Shown piece after piece: positions 1 through 11,485 of a stretch of DNA of 64,000 nt; position 1 is the first letter of the stretch; the number at the start of each line of letters is the position of its first letter. A program made the position numbers and the translations under genes. Under the pieces are notes generated by a model that saw nothing but the letters and a program-made list of their open reading frames with translations, ran no database searches and was not told the origin of the DNA. Origin of the DNA: Burhinus oedicnemus (lineage: Eukaryota > Chordata > Aves > Charadriiformes > Burhinidae); NCBI GenBank assembly GCA_008921705.1, contig VFFE01005920.1, positions 19,848 through 83,847 of the forward strand, written 5' to 3'.

Positions 1-545
1 CTTCTCTGGGCAACCTGTTCCAGTGTCTCATCACCCTCCGCGTAAAGAATTTCTTCCTGATACCTGATCTAAATCTACCCTCTTTCAGTTTGAAGCCATT
101 ACCCCTCATCCTATCGCTACGTGCCCTTGTAAAAAGTCCCTCTCCAGCTTTCTTGTAGGCCCCCTTCAGATGCCGGAAGGCCACTATAAGGTCTCCCCGG
201 AGCCTTCTCTTCTGCAGGCTGAACAGCCCCGACTCTCTCAGCCTGCCTTCATAGGAGAGGTGCTCCAGCCCTCTGATCATCTTTGTGGCCCTCCTCTGGA
301 CCTGCTCCAATTGGTTCATGTCCTTCTTGTGCTGAGGACTCCAAAGCTGGACGCGGTACTCCAGGTGGGGTCTCACCAGAGCGGAGTAGAGGGGCAGGAT
401 CACCTCCCTTGACCTGCTGGCCACGCCTCTTTTGATGCAGCCCAGGATGTGGTTGGCCTTCTGGGCTGCAGATGTGCATTGCTGGCTCACGTGGAGCTTC
501 TCATCAACCACCACCCCAACTCCTTCTGCTCTTTCATGTTGCACG
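1..545 (-). mobile_element. CR1 LINE fragment, truncated by the window edge
   Basis: The plus strand reads as the reverse complement of the CR1 reverse-transcriptase C-terminal region: the minus strand encodes the usual string of pieces (multi-charged stretch, then the EYCVQFW-like and LERVQ-like blocks) with frame breaks. The same blocks are seen in sense orientation at 2972-3702 and 43700-45728. The element lies inside MIX23 intron 1, in the same orientation as MIX23. Its 3' end is left of the window. The right boundary near 545 is estimated from where similarity fades. Confidence 0.88.
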
Positions 546-1315
546 AGTACGTCTTTCAACAGAAAATTAAGTAGACTGCTAACAAACAGAAAAAAACCCC
601 GCACCAAACAAACAATTTCTGCGCGCAGGAGTACGTGCTGCAAACCCACTAGTCTCTTTAGCAGGGAAAGCCAGAGCGGGGACACAGAACCGGGCAGGGC
701 CGAGTACCTCACACCCTCCCGCCGCCCCCGCGGCCGGGCCCTGCCCGCCCCCCTTCCCTCAGGAACCCCGCCCGCGCCGCGGCCAGGCCGGAGCGCCGCC
801 GTCCAAGGCCCCGTCCCCGCCCGCTAACGCTTCCAGGCGGGAAAACCGGGCGCAACCTGCAGCAAAACGGCAAACTTCGAACAGAAAACAACCATTTTGG
901 GGGCAGGACGTTTAAGAAAGCGGCCAGGTGCCACCAGCGTCTCCGCCGACCTGGACCCTGCTCACCCCGCTGCGGACACGCGTGGTACTTCACGCTCCAT
1001 TAAACAACGTGGAGCTGCCCACGGAGCTCCCTCCGCCCACGGAGGCTTCCACGCCGCGGGCTCCCCGTCCCCGGGACGGGACGGCGGGAGGGGGATCCCC
1101 CGCCCCGCTGCCTGCCGGAGGGCACCGCGCTCCCGCCGCTGGGCTGAGGGAAAGGCCGGACCCCGGCCGTTGCGGGGAGGGGTGACCTCGCTGCCGCGCC
1201 GGGGCGCGCGCTCCCTGGGGGCCGCGCGGCGTTGCCAGGACACGGCGGGAGCGCGCCGGCGCGGGAAGGCGGCGGGAGCCCGCGCCCGCCCCCACCCCGG
1301 CCCCACGCGGGTTAC
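546..1315. other. MIX23 intron 1, GC-rich portion without other features
   Basis: This stretch separates the CR1 copy from the MIX23 first exon. From about 700 it is GC- and CpG-rich and belongs to the CpG island. Long open frames on both strands here follow from high GC content and match no protein I recognise. Confidence 0.6.
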
Positions 1316-1366
1316 CTGGAATTCGGCGAAGTCCTCGCAGCTCGCCGCTCCGCTGGGCGCCGCCAT
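1316..1366 (-). CDS. MIX23: MIX23 (CCDC58) first coding exon, partial gene
   Basis: This exon encodes the first 17 residues of MIX23, a small helical, cysteine-containing mitochondrial intermembrane-space protein. The minus-strand ATG at 1366-1364 opens MAAPSGAASCEDFAEFQ, which closely matches the N-terminus of human MIX23/CCDC58 (MAAPSG, C, E-FAEFQ). The exon ends after a complete codon at a GT donor (1315-1314, GTAACC). Position -3 is A and +4 is G, a good initiation context. The rest of the gene lies left of the window. It is divergent from FAM162A, with 335 bp between start codons, as in mammals. The frame stays open upstream, but that sequence is GC-rich and probably promoter or 5'UTR, so this ATG is preferred. 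Confidence 0.9.
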
Positions 1367-1701
1367 ACTGGAAAGGCCGACGGCCGCGGCGCCAGCCAAT
1401 CCAGCGGGGAGGCGGGATGACGCGCGAGGCGGTGGGCGGGGCGAGGCGGGCCCTGCCGGGGCGGGGCGGGCGCCGGCCGGCCATCTCCCAGCGGCGGCCC
1501 CGGCGGTGTCCTCGTAGGGCTGCGGCGGCACCTCAGAGGCGGTCCCGGCCGGCAGCGCGGCGGTCCCGGCCCCGGCGTGGGGTCCGCGCGTTCCGCCGCG
1601 CTTCTCCAATCCCGGGGCCGGGGCGGGGCGCCGGCACAGCGGTGACATTGAGGGGCGCCGGCGAGGGCCCAGGCAGCGCTGCGGGGGCGGGAGGCCGCGC
1701 C
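1367..1701. promoter_or_regulatory. Bidirectional promoter of MIX23 and FAM162A
   Basis: The 335 bp between the two start codons must hold both 5'UTRs and the shared promoter core. Visible elements are CCAAT boxes at 1396-1400 and 1606-1610 and Sp1-type GC boxes at 1458-1470 and 1620-1630. There is no TATA box, as expected for a CpG-island promoter. The MIX23 start codon region (ATGGCGGC on the minus strand) resembles a YY1 site. Transcription starts cannot be placed from sequence alone. Confidence 0.75.
1575..1579 (+). promoter_or_regulatory. Candidate hypoxia-response core (GCGTG) upstream of FAM162A
   Basis: An RCGTG core sits 123 bp upstream of the FAM162A ATG. Mammalian FAM162A (HGTD-P) is a known HIF-1 target. 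The core is only 5 bp and the region is CpG-rich, so chance occurrence is likely. Confidence 0.25.
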
Positions 1702-1717
1702 ATGTGGGGCCGCGCTG
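1702..1717 (+). CDS. FAM162A: FAM162A coding exon 1
   Basis: Only 16 coding nucleotides (MWGRA plus one base) before a strong GTGAGT donor. The leftover G pairs with AT of exon 2 to make Asp6. This exon is too short for an ORF search to find alone. It rests on the donor, the initiation context and the matching phase of exon 2. Confidence 0.75.
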
Positions 1718-4700
1718 GTGAGTGGCTGCGCCGCGGCCGGGCGAGGCTGACAGACCGACCGACCGACCTCCGCCGGGGCTGCCCGCCGGTTCGCCCTCTT
1801 CCCCCATACGGCGGTGGGCGAAGCGGCGTTGTCAGCCCCCAGGCGGCCCGGCGGGCCCGCGGAGATGCCGGGCCCTGCGGAGCGGGGGGATCCCCCGGGC
1901 GGCCCCGGCCCAGCTGCGGGCGGTGCGGCAGGGCTGGGGGGAGGCGTGAGCGCCCGTGTCCGGTGGGCACTGGCGCCTGAAGGCTGGCGGCCTCCGAGCT
2001 GGCTTAAAAAAAAAAAAAAAAAAGAATGGAATGGATTTGTGCCTTGCTTTTTTTTTTTTTTCTTCCCTGAAGATCCTGAAAAGGGTTTGGTTTCAGGCGA
2101 GGGGATGTCGCCTATAAATGTAAATTTTTAATTTTTTTTTTTCAGAGCCAGAATGTGTTATGCTTAGAAAATACATGGCACCTGTTTCTAATAGGACATG
2201 CGTTTTCAGCCAACATAACGAAGAACTCAATTTATATTTTTAAAAGTGCCTTTTGCATTTCAAAGTTGGTTTTTCCCACCCCTCAGAATTTTTTCATTAC
2301 ACTAATGAATGAATTGGAAGCTCTTTCTTGAATGTATGTTTTCACGTATAAGGTGCCCTGTCCATCTCTGTACTGCAAGATGCTGCTTTTTTTTTTTTTG
2401 ACTCTCAAGTCTGTGACTTCCTTTTGGGAGGTGACAAGTTTGGTAGAATGCTGGTGTGCGGTCCTTGAAATAGTACTGCCCAAAGTATATCTGAAGCATA
2501 TGAATAGATAAGTTCCTTGAAACTGTGATGAGCATTGTCTTAGAAATTGCTTGTAGCTTGTATTTGTGCGTTTCCATTTTTCTAAGTAAGGTTAATGGGC
2601 AAGCTCAAGTCGTAGCTTATAGACAAGCTTTAATTTCTTTGATAGGCTCTGTTACAACGTAAGTCTGGTGTTTCTTGCATAATATTAGATTTTTACCTGT
2701 TGTTTTTCTTTCGTGTTTAAAAAAACCAACACAAACTTCCATTTAAAAGGTAGCATTCTCACTTTCTACTGTTTTGAGTTAGATTTGGCCCCTTTGCTTC
2801 TTCTGCTTTCTCTTGCAGATAGAGCTGTTAAACTTCTGGGAAGAAATATTCCCTCAATTCTGAGGATGACTAAAGAAGTGGATCTGAAGATAAGCAGAAG
2901 GCTTTGCATTAAACCCCAGGAAGAAAGTCAACTTCAGCCAAGAAGTAAGAGTTTCTGATAAAGATCATTATGCTAGGCACCAATATAGGCTAGGGGTGGA
3001 CCAGCTGGAAAGCAGTTCTGAGGAGAAGGATCTGGGGGTCCTGGTAGACAGCAAATTATCCATGAGCCAGCAATGTGCCCTTGTCGCCAGGAAGGCCAAT
3101 GGAATCCTGGGCTGCATAGGGAAGAGTGTGGCCAGTAGGTCAAGGGAGGTCGTTCTCCCCCTCTACTCTGCACTGGTGAGGCCACAACTGGAATACTGTG
3201 TCCAGTTCTGGGCCCCCCAGCTCAAGCAGGACAGGGAGCTACTGGAGAGAGTCCAGCACAGGGCAACAAAGACGATTGGGGGATTGGAGCACCTCCTTTA
3301 TGAGGAAAGACTGAGAGAGCTGGGACTCTTTAGCCTGGGGAAGAGAAGGCTGAGGGAGACCTTATTCTTGCTTAGAAGTATCTAAAGGGTGGGTTGAAGG
3401 AGGGTGGAGCCAGACTCTTCTCAGTGGATCCCAGTGACAGGATGAGGGGCCAACAGGCACAAGCCTGGAACGTAGGAAGTTCCATTCAAACACAAGAAAA
3501 AACTTCTTTATGGTGAGGGTGACAGAGCACTGGAACAGGCTGCCCAGGGAGGTTGTGGAGTCCCCTTCTCTGGAGATTTTCAAGAGCCGCCTGGATGCAG
3601 TCCTGAGTAATGTGCTCTAGGCATTCCTGCGTGAGCAGGGGAGTTGGACTAGATGATCTCTAGCGGTCCCTTCCAACTCTGAAAATTCTGTGATTCCGTG
3701 ATCGTGCTACATGTCATGCCATGAAATATTTAGATATCCAGGTTGCAATCATGTGAACGGGAATTTGGCTGACACAGATGCTAATATCCCTGATTTTGTG
3801 GGAGAGAATTCTGATCTCTAGACTGAAACACCAAGCATTAAATTTAGGAATAAGATCTTAATTTTGAACAAAGCCAGGGGTCAATATTTTACCTTGTAAC
3901 AATAACACATCTTTCACTTTGTAGCAGGCCACTAGTATCTTATCTGATGTATGTTGAGGCTTTTCAGCTGTGCTCTAGAACCCACTGTTCAACCCCAATG
4001 TAAGCTATCAATGTTTAGGAACATCATGCAAGCTAAAATACTTTCGCAGTTTTTTATAGTACAGCCAGCTCCAGCTGTTCACAAAACTGAACATGTCCTG
4101 CAGGAAAGAGTCAGTCTGAATTGTTGGCTTTGTTCATGTTTAACTATGGAGGTGTTCAGGGAAAGCTCAGGCTGTGAAACGTTTTTTTCATTGTATAGAG
4201 GACAGTTATGATGGTCTAATGAGAGCATCTCCCTTCTCTGAAGGGTAAGAGGTTAAAGAGAGCATCTGTTGTGTTTTTATTGCCCAGCCCAGCCTGTGTA
4301 ACACGTTCCTGTCTATGCCTACTGATGCTAGAAACAAGGAACATAAAGGTGTGAAGCATTTTGCGTACTTCTGTGTTACAAACGTAATGCAGCTGTACTG
4401 GGCAAGACCAAAGGTCTCCTTAACAGTATCATGTTTCTACTAGTGGCTGGTAAAGGAGGCCCCTTACATTTATGTGAGGACTAATAGGAATGGCGACCAG
4501 TAGCAAGGAAGAGTACAGAAACAGGGCAAATGTAGTGTTTCTCCCATAGACTGCTGTCCCAGAGGTGGCATCTTTGCTTTTAATGGTCCTCACTGGATTT
4601 TTCCTTCATAAATTTGCCCAGTCTCTTGAAGATGGATGTATTTTTAGCATTCGCATCCTCTGGGAAGGAACTCTTCAGCTGAACCATGCTGTGAGAAAAC

Positions 4701-7700
4701 AAGTACAGTCTTGCATTTGTTTTTGAAATGGGTGCGTGCTATTTTCAATCTGATGTTCCTTTATTCGGTACCCCTTCCAAAATGGGACCTGTTACAACCC
4801 ACAGTCCCAATGTCACTTACGATTCCGGTGCCTCTGTTGTGCTGAAGGGAGCTTCAGCTTTTCCAGGCTAAAGGTCTCAGTCTATGATACTGTTTCTTAT
4901 ATGGTGGCCATTCCATACCTGTGGTTGTCCTTACCAATTTTCTCTGTACCTATTCTATTTCAACTGTTTCTGAGATGAAGGATCAGTATTTCACGTGCTT
5001 TTCAAAACACTACAGTCATGGTTTTGTACAATGGCTTAATAATGCTTTTGTGTTGTGTTCCTAAACATTGCTGGTAATGCTGTTTCCCTTTCTGACTATT
5101 ACTGAACATTTTGTCAAAAACTCTATGAAACCCCAAGGACTTAGTTCTCAGCCATAATGATTAGGTTAGAGTCTGCCTTCTGCATGTGAACTGGAATTGC
5201 TTCCTGTCTATATATGCGGGGTTTCACAGGCCATCTCATTGACTTAGGATTCTGAAGCCCTGCGGCTCTTCACACTTAGCCCTCTTTATGTTTCTGAGTA
5301 ACTTAGTGTTGTCAGCAAACTATCCACCCTGCTTCCTAAATAATTCATGAATCCATGAGGCAGCACAGAGCCATACAGGATACCTCCCATTGTTTGGTTG
5401 GTGCTTTTGTTTTGTTGTTTCTTGTTGGTTTGGGCTTTTTTAAAGGGGGTGGGAAAGCTGTCTATCTTTGCACTTTGTTTGCTAGTTTTTAATGGTATGT
5501 TGTGTATGGAAACCTTCCTGTATTACATTCTGAATACTTTTTTTATGTGGAGTTTGAAAGACTGAACTGAAAATTAAGGGTCTAATCTTTGCCTACGGTC
5601 ATCTGTTTGTTTATACCTTCAGATAAGATAAAATCTTACACTCCCTGGAAAAGTTAACATTTTGTGACGCAACGGTGCAGCATATTGGCTTTTCTGTAGC
5701 AGTTCCATTTGATTTATTTTTTTAAACTTATTTAAATGTAATTAAAAAACCTGTAATATCAGAGCACCTTAGGAAGCTTAAATGCTGGAGCAGGTTCCAC
5801 AAGTTTAGAGCTACAAATATAGAGGTCTTGGGCAAGATTTGCCTTTCCTTACATGGCCTCAGTTTAATCCATATTTACAGGTTTTTTAATCTGACTGTGC
5901 TATACTTCTTGTTCCCTAACCAATTCTAGCAATCATACTTAAAACTCTGCATTGCTCACCCTAACTGGTTTCATTACAGCTGTGGTAATTCATCTTCTCT
6001 GACTGTTGTTTTTGGTGGGTTTTTTGTGTGTTTGTTTGGTTGGGTTTTTTTTAGGTCGGTCTCCTTTGAGGGTGCCTGGACACAAGCCTACAGACTGGGA
6101 GAAAAGATTTTTGCTGTGGGCAGGCCATTTCAAAAAAACAGAGGATATACCAGAGACTGTCTCGTAAGTGCCAGTTTTGAAGCTGTAAAAGAGACACTGT
6201 CTATGCAGGAATAAGTTACTTGAATGCAACTCCAAGATAACTTTTCTTAAATGGAATGGGTTTTCACAGCTGAAAAATCTTACACTGCTGTGTTTGGTGT
6301 ATCGTCTTGTAGATGAGATGACCTGAGCAATTCTGTGTTTCTGAGATAATATATCCCTTTTGATTTTTTTTCTGAAGGCATGACCAGCATCTATCAGTTG
6401 TTTAATTAGAAAAACACCACAAATCAGTCAAGTTTTACTCTTCTCTCCCGATCAAAAAAGCTCTTTGCAAATATTAGCGTGAGCTTTTTCTAGTGTTTTT
6501 TCTTTATATGTCAGTCTCCCACTGTATGCAACTTTCATGATACAGCTACACAATAACTGAAACTCATTTGAAATATTTATTAATGAATGTCTGGAGGGCA
6601 TGGGCCAACTTTCTTTACTCTTGGAATTTAAACTAACAAACAGTGGAAAGGCTCCCTAATAAAAAATATATTCCCCTGTTGCTAGTGGAGTCCAAATGTC
6701 AGTGCTTTGCCATGTGAAAAGTAGAAAATAAAACTGGATGTTCTAGTTTGCCTATCTAAAATGAAGATCAAACTTAACAGCAACAACAGTCAATTATTAG
6801 TTTAAAAAAACATTCCTGGTGGTAGTATAGTTATCTTTTAAAACATGCTTGTAATGCTTTTAAATATATGTATTTATTTAAATTAAAAAGATACAGTAAA
6901 TCTTGTACTAATTGGGTAAGCAACTATGTAGCTGCCCTCTAAAGTTACTCTGTTTAGATGCACAGAATGGGAATTGAAAATCCACACATGCATCTGAGTT
7001 TTTTCTAGGTGTATCACAGTAGATAAATATTGTTGAAAATCAATTCTTCAATTTTGTATTGAGTATTTTTTCTTAAAATTACATTTGAAATACATAAAGG
7101 TGTAAATTGTGAAAACTTAGTAAATTATGTCAGTTCATATATTTTTGCATACCAAACACTTGTTATGAGTGTTTTTAAGAAAACAGAGTTAGGAGAGCGA
7201 TTGAAGTCATTTCAGTGGTTTATTGAAAGGACAAACCAACTTCTGACAAAAGCTGACCATTTTTGCAAGTGCATACGGAATTCTTGTTTTTATTTAGGCA
7301 AATAGTTCAGCTAAAGCTGAGAAGATGATTGAGAACTATAAAAACACAAAAGCTTGTTTTCCTGCTCTAAGCTGAATTAAGAGTGGGTTGTAAGGGCTTG
7401 TGATGTAACTCAGTAATCTTGCAAGATGCGGTGATCAGAAGTAACTCATTTATTAAACTAATATTAATCTTAGCCACTGAATTGATTTATAATGCAAAAT
7501 GCATTCAGATAACTACCTTTTTCTCTTGTATATTCTAACACATCCAAGGTACTTAAAAAATCAACTAGTAAAGTTTTTAAATCCTACTTCTGTGCATTTT
7601 GGCTTAATTGCAGCCTGCAGCCAAGTTGTTCATCACAGATTATTAGCAAAAACAAGTAACCTGGAAGCAAAATTTAACTATTAGTTTCATGGTAGACAAA

Positions 7701-10700
7701 CATGTTCCCTATGATCAGAAATCTTGTACTCAGATCAATACTTTGAAACAGTGATCAAATCACTCTTGCCCTTCTCTTCAAAAACAAGAACAAAAGTCTC
7801 TTCAGTTCTCAGGTCCTATTTGATTTACCATGTTGAACTACCGTGGATCCTTTGGTATCTTTTTTTCCTTCAAATACAAGGGTCAAAATTTGGTAAAAGA
7901 TTCCATATTCACTCATGCTTGTGTACAATGATAATTTCCCTGTTCCATTAAATTCACTATTCATGTTAGTTTTGGGTTATTACCTAGTTTGATGCATTTA
8001 TTCTGTCACATGATGTTGATGCTTTTCTAGTCATCTGTAATTTTATAATATGCCCAATTTAGTCAGCGAAACTATTAGATTTCCTTGAGAAGGGAGTCGA
8101 CCGCTCTGAATTCTGCAAGGAGAGTTAAATATATAGGGCACAGGTCTTTGGTTATTGTGGAAAGCACATCTAACAGTATTATGCTTTGTTGGCCCTTCTT
8201 GCATTGGTATCTCTAATACGAACTTTAAATTTGCTGTAACTGAGATGTCATTTGGGTAGAATGATCTTCAGAGTTCAACCCAACTTAAAATAAATGACTT
8301 TTTGTTTTAACTCATCACATGTACAGCTGGAAGGCTTTAATAAGTGATACCCTTTTAAAAACCAGAAATCGTCCACAAGAAGATAACAGTAGACTAGGCA
8401 ACAGGTTTCCCGAAGGAGTAGTATAGCTACTGGTGTAGATAAACCCCCTGAAATGGAGCTGGGGGGTGGGGGTGTGTGGATTTAAAGGAGCCCTCTGTCC
8501 AAAGCTGATGTTGGAAGGCTTACAATCCTCTGTGCCTCCTTGGTTTCTTAGGAAAACAGATTACCTTAATACTACTATAGCAGGAGGGAAGTGGTAACCA
8601 CTGCTTTTTTACAAAGTCCTATTTCTGAGGAGTATTACATTCAGCAGCCAGTGTGCAATCCTGTAGCAGAGGAAGCCACCTTTCTGGAAAATAGACTGCA
8701 CCATAAATAAAGCCATTTTGAAGTTCAGGCAGAAAGAATTGCTAAGCTGTGATAATGCTTCCCTCTGCCCAAGAAACTCCAACTGTTAAATATTATGTAT
8801 TTTATTCCTGCTGACAAATGTTTTTTCCCATGCTTCTGCTATTGAGGGAAAATGCATGTTTTACAGTGTTAAATACACTGCAGTTCTAATATGGATGGGG
8901 TACTCACTGGCTTTGCAGATACTAGAAAGTGGTAGTAAGTGCACAAGGAGCTAACATTAAGAAAAACATTACATTAGTAAAAGCACCCCTCTCCTTTTCC
9001 GGTCCTCCCCCTAGTGAATCTACATATTTAAATACGGCAGCCTTCCTCCTTTGCGTTGCAGTCAAGTAGTCTAGAAAGGCAGTATTGTCTCTTAACAATT
9101 ACATAACTGAAACTTAAAAATGTTGGGTTTGTTTCCAGCTTTGAGTGGAACTCCTTTGTGACCATGAATCTCCAAGGTAGCTGTGGATCAGCCTTTCCCA
9201 TTCTAGTAAAACGTTTTTGTGAGTACGGTTAGCATTATACAAGATTACATAGACAACATGCCAGGAGAAATCAAACAATTAGCCAAATGATTTATTTGGG
9301 TCTCTGATAATGAGTCTGTGTTCATGTATTATTTTTTCTTGAGGATTGAAACAATCAGAGCAGCAAAGACCACACTGCGTGTGAAGTTCAGCTATGTAAT
9401 GATGGCCTTGACAATATTGGGATGCATAGTCATGGTGATTAAAGGGAAGCAGGTAAGCAGATTTTTGGCTGGTGACTGCAAATCAATCTTCACATAAACT
9501 TCTCGGTTCCTCCTACGGATTGTTAGTACTGTTTTGTTTTAGGGTTTTTCTTTTTCATTTTATCACTGAGCAAAAAATAAAAATAAGTTCTCCTAGTTCC
9601 CCAGAAGTGACCCTCGCTAATTAATTCCCAAGTCAGAAAAGGGTGGAGTCACTGTTAGACTGCATATGCTTCCTTTAAAAGGAAAAAAAAACCAGTCTTT
9701 TTTTCCTTCAGTGCAATACTTAATTTTAGCTTGTGCTGTTTTAAGTCCTTAATTTTGCTGATAAGACTGAGAGAGTTCGAAAGGAAAGAACCTTCTGTTC
9801 TGTGGATCCGGTAGGCAGGTAAATGCTCCTTGGGCCATGGGGTCCATACAGTTCATTGTTACAAACGCCTCTCTACACATTGCAACAGTTGTAGAATCAA
9901 TATAATGGAAATAACAAATTAGTCTGTTTCTCCACAAAACAGACTTGAGAATTCTCACAAGTCTTTTTAAACAGTGAGGAGATGGTCAGTAATAATTCTG
10001 TGCTCTTTAATTGCCTTAGAAAATAGTCTTCCTTTAGTGTGGATGGAACAACTTTTCTCAAATTACTACTGTTTGTTGAATGGGAAAACTTTTTTATGGA
10101 AAAGCTCCCAACTCCTGTAGATGCTGAGTATCCTTCATTTGCATAGAATTTGGCAAGATAGCGAAGAAGTTCAGCATAGGGTAGAAGTAGGTCTATGATT
10201 TAATTTGCATCATATGAATAGAGTAAGCATGAAGTTTAAGATTCCAAGTGCAGCAAAGGTTAGTCATGCCTTAATTTTATGTGTTTTTTAACATAGTTGG
10301 TGGACTATTAACTTCATGGTATTTCTGTAAAGGAGCAAGGAGCACTTTTTTGTGTACTGAAGCCAAGCTAAAGCCTCTCAGCAGCATTAGTCTTAAAAGT
10401 CAAAGAATGTGAACATAATCTGTGCGGTTTATTGTCATGTTGCTTTTGATAAAAAGCATGGTGTTAAGAGAACACAGTCCACTACATTCTTTTAAGGATG
10501 TCTGGAAGCAGAAAACCCTGAGCTTAAAGCATCTACATGGGCAGAACCTTATTTGTATGCTGCCTTTCTCTGAAGCAGTTGATGACAATGTTTGTATCGT
10601 TTCTATAGACTACTAAGTGTTCTAGAGAAACCTTAAAACTAATAAGAGTCTCAACCCCAGCACTGTGAACTATTGCAATAAAGTGTCAAGCGACATTTCT

Positions 10701-11315
10701 ACTTGTCAGCATTCCCCTATCAAAATGAAAAGAATGCAGCACTCTGAAACAAAACAGTGGAAAGGTTGTTCCCTGGCTTCAGCAGAAGAGATCAAACACT
10801 GACAATTTCCAGAACATTTTCCTCTTACATTGAAATAGTATGAATGCAAACACTGGAAAGAGGAGGACAGCTGCTTTGGGACCCCTGTTTTCACAGCAGC
10901 TGAAATCTATTATGTTTAACTTTTGATTTGTTTTCAGTACCTCTGACTTCTGAAGACCAGAGATTAGTATTAAATACTGACCAGAAGCACAGAATGTATC
11001 TTCTAGTGCCTTAACAAAAGGGTTTAATTTATTCCCAGAGAAGTAATGAGTTTAAGCCAAAATAGTCTCTGGATGTTTTATTTTAACCCTCTCTTCCTAG
11101 CATTAAAGCTGACAGAATTGTGCCTTGGTAAGGACAGGCCAGGTATTTTGTAAACTATTGATTTAAGTTTAATCTTTTAGGTGATAACTTTCTGCTCTTG
11201 CTTTATCATTATGTTATAGGCTGTAAAAAGGCATGAATCTCTTACAAGCATAAACTTGGAGAAGAAAGCTCAGTGGAGAGAGGAAGCTACTCAGAGTACA
11301 TCTGCTAAACCTTAG
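1702..11315 (+). CDS. FAM162A: FAM162A (HGTD-P), complete, five coding exons
   Basis: FAM162A is a small mitochondrial membrane protein, known in mammals as a HIF-1-responsive factor linked to hypoxia-induced apoptosis. Joining 1702-1717, 2819-2944, 6055-6163, 9344-9452 and 11220-11315 gives 456 nt: 151 residues plus TAG, against 154 in human. All introns are GT/AG and the phases agree. Residues 1-47 are basic and poorly conserved, consistent with a mitochondrial targeting region. Residues 53-83 hold the conserved [12 protein letters not shown] block and the ETVS sequence. Residues 99-116 form one hydrophobic membrane segment after the basic TTLRVK. Residues 121-140 carry the conserved [15 protein letters not shown] tail. 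The ATG has G at -3 and fits the phase of exon 2. The gene shares a promoter with MIX23 and converges on KPNA1. Confidence 0.93.
1718..2818 (+). other. FAM162A intron 1
   Basis: Starts with GTGAGT in the CpG island and ends with a pyrimidine-rich TCTTGCAG acceptor. The A18 run at 2006-2023 and T14 run at 2048-2061 could pair as a hairpin in the transcript. No other feature is seen. Confidence 0.7.
2819..2944 (+). CDS. FAM162A: FAM162A coding exon 2
   Basis: 126 nt encoding residues 6-47, with a split codon at each end. It follows a TCTTGCAG acceptor and ends at a GTAAGA donor. It aligns with the human segment RLTRSSDLKRINGFCTKPQES through [10 protein letters not shown]. Confidence 0.87.
2945..6054 (+). 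other. FAM162A intron 2
   Basis: Contains the CR1 at 2972-3702. The remainder is AT-rich single-copy sequence with two T/G-rich tracts, at about 5392-5440 and 6007-6052. The second serves as the polypyrimidine region of the exon 3 acceptor. Nothing else is recognised. Confidence 0.7.
2972..3702 (+). mobile_element. CR1 LINE 3' fragment in FAM162A intron 2
   Basis: A 5'-truncated CR1 in sense orientation. An open stretch at 2996-3385 encodes the C-terminal end of the CR1 reverse transcriptase, with blocks such as [19 protein letters not shown] and EYCVQFWAP. The 3'UTR ends in the avian CR1 signature, a GGACTAGATGATCTC block followed by ATTCTGTGATTCCGTGAT at 3685-3702. It begins only about 28 bp downstream of the exon 2 donor. 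Coding capacity is lost by truncation. Confidence 0.93.
6055..6163 (+). CDS. FAM162A: FAM162A coding exon 3
   Basis: 109 nt encoding residues 48-83 and most of 84, including the diagnostic [20 protein letters not shown] stretch and [10 protein letters not shown]. The acceptor is TTTTTTTTAG and the donor GTAAGT. This is the most strongly matching exon for the gene identification. Confidence 0.93.
6164..9343 (+). other. FAM162A intron 3
   Basis: 3.2 kb of AT-rich sequence with no recognisable repeat, RNA gene or exon. A short G-rich patch lies at about 8458-8480. Confidence 0.6.
9344..9452 (+). CDS. FAM162A: FAM162A coding exon 4
   Basis: 109 nt encoding the end of Ser84 and residues 85-120. 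It carries the basic AAKTTLRVK segment and the single membrane span ([20 protein letters not shown]). The acceptor follows an ATTTTTTCTTGAG run and the donor is GTAAGC. It ends in phase 0. Confidence 0.92.
9453..11219 (+). other. FAM162A intron 4
   Basis: 1.8 kb of AT-rich sequence in which no repeat family or RNA gene is recognised. Confidence 0.6.
11220..11315 (+). CDS. FAM162A: FAM162A coding exon 5 (terminal)
   Basis: Encodes residues 121-151 and the TAG stop at 11313-11315. The [18 protein letters not shown] stretch matches the human C-terminal tail (AAQRHETLTSLNLEKKAR). The last residues are not conserved. Confidence 0.92.
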   Translation, partial: AVKRHESLTSINLEKKAQWREEATQSTSAKP

Positions 11316-11485
11316 AGGAGGAATGGAAGAGACCAAGGACTGGGGAAGAAAAGCTGAGTCCTTTTCAGGACTGGAAGGAGGATATAGTCACACCTGTCCT
11401 GTATGTTAGTTCTGTACTCTGTCATGTTCAAGAAAGGAATTAATACGTTACCCTGTAATCATTAAAAACAGAAATATCTATTTTC
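11316..11485 (+). terminator. FAM162A 3'UTR and probable polyadenylation site
   Basis: A short 3'UTR is likely. The variant polyadenylation signal ATTAAA occurs at 11461-11466, and U/C-rich sequence follows from about 11480. No closer AATAAA is present after the stop codon. Confidence 0.55.

Larger units (their letters stand above)
700..1980. promoter_or_regulatory. CpG island spanning the MIX23/FAM162A promoter
   Basis: About 1.3 kb of strongly GC-rich, CpG-dense sequence, the only such block in the window. It covers the first coding exons of the two divergent genes MIX23 (minus) and FAM162A (plus). It ends abruptly at an A18 run at 2006. The limits are judged by eye, not by a computed CpG ratio. 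Confidence 0.85.

Noticed and set aside
1417..1701. Upstream in-frame ATG at 1417 that would add 95 residues to FAM162A
   Set aside because: The frame is open only because the DNA is GC-rich. The added sequence is arginine/proline/glycine-rich with no match to the family, and it spans the shared promoter.
962..1807. 281-codon minus-strand open frame over the CpG island
   Set aside because: It contains the true MIX23 exon 1 but reads through the GTAACC donor into intron and extends into upstream promoter sequence. Only 1316-1366 is supported.
8456..8480. G-rich patch as a G-quadruplex
   Set aside because: Only two long G runs are present with irregular spacing. The four-run pattern is not clearly met.
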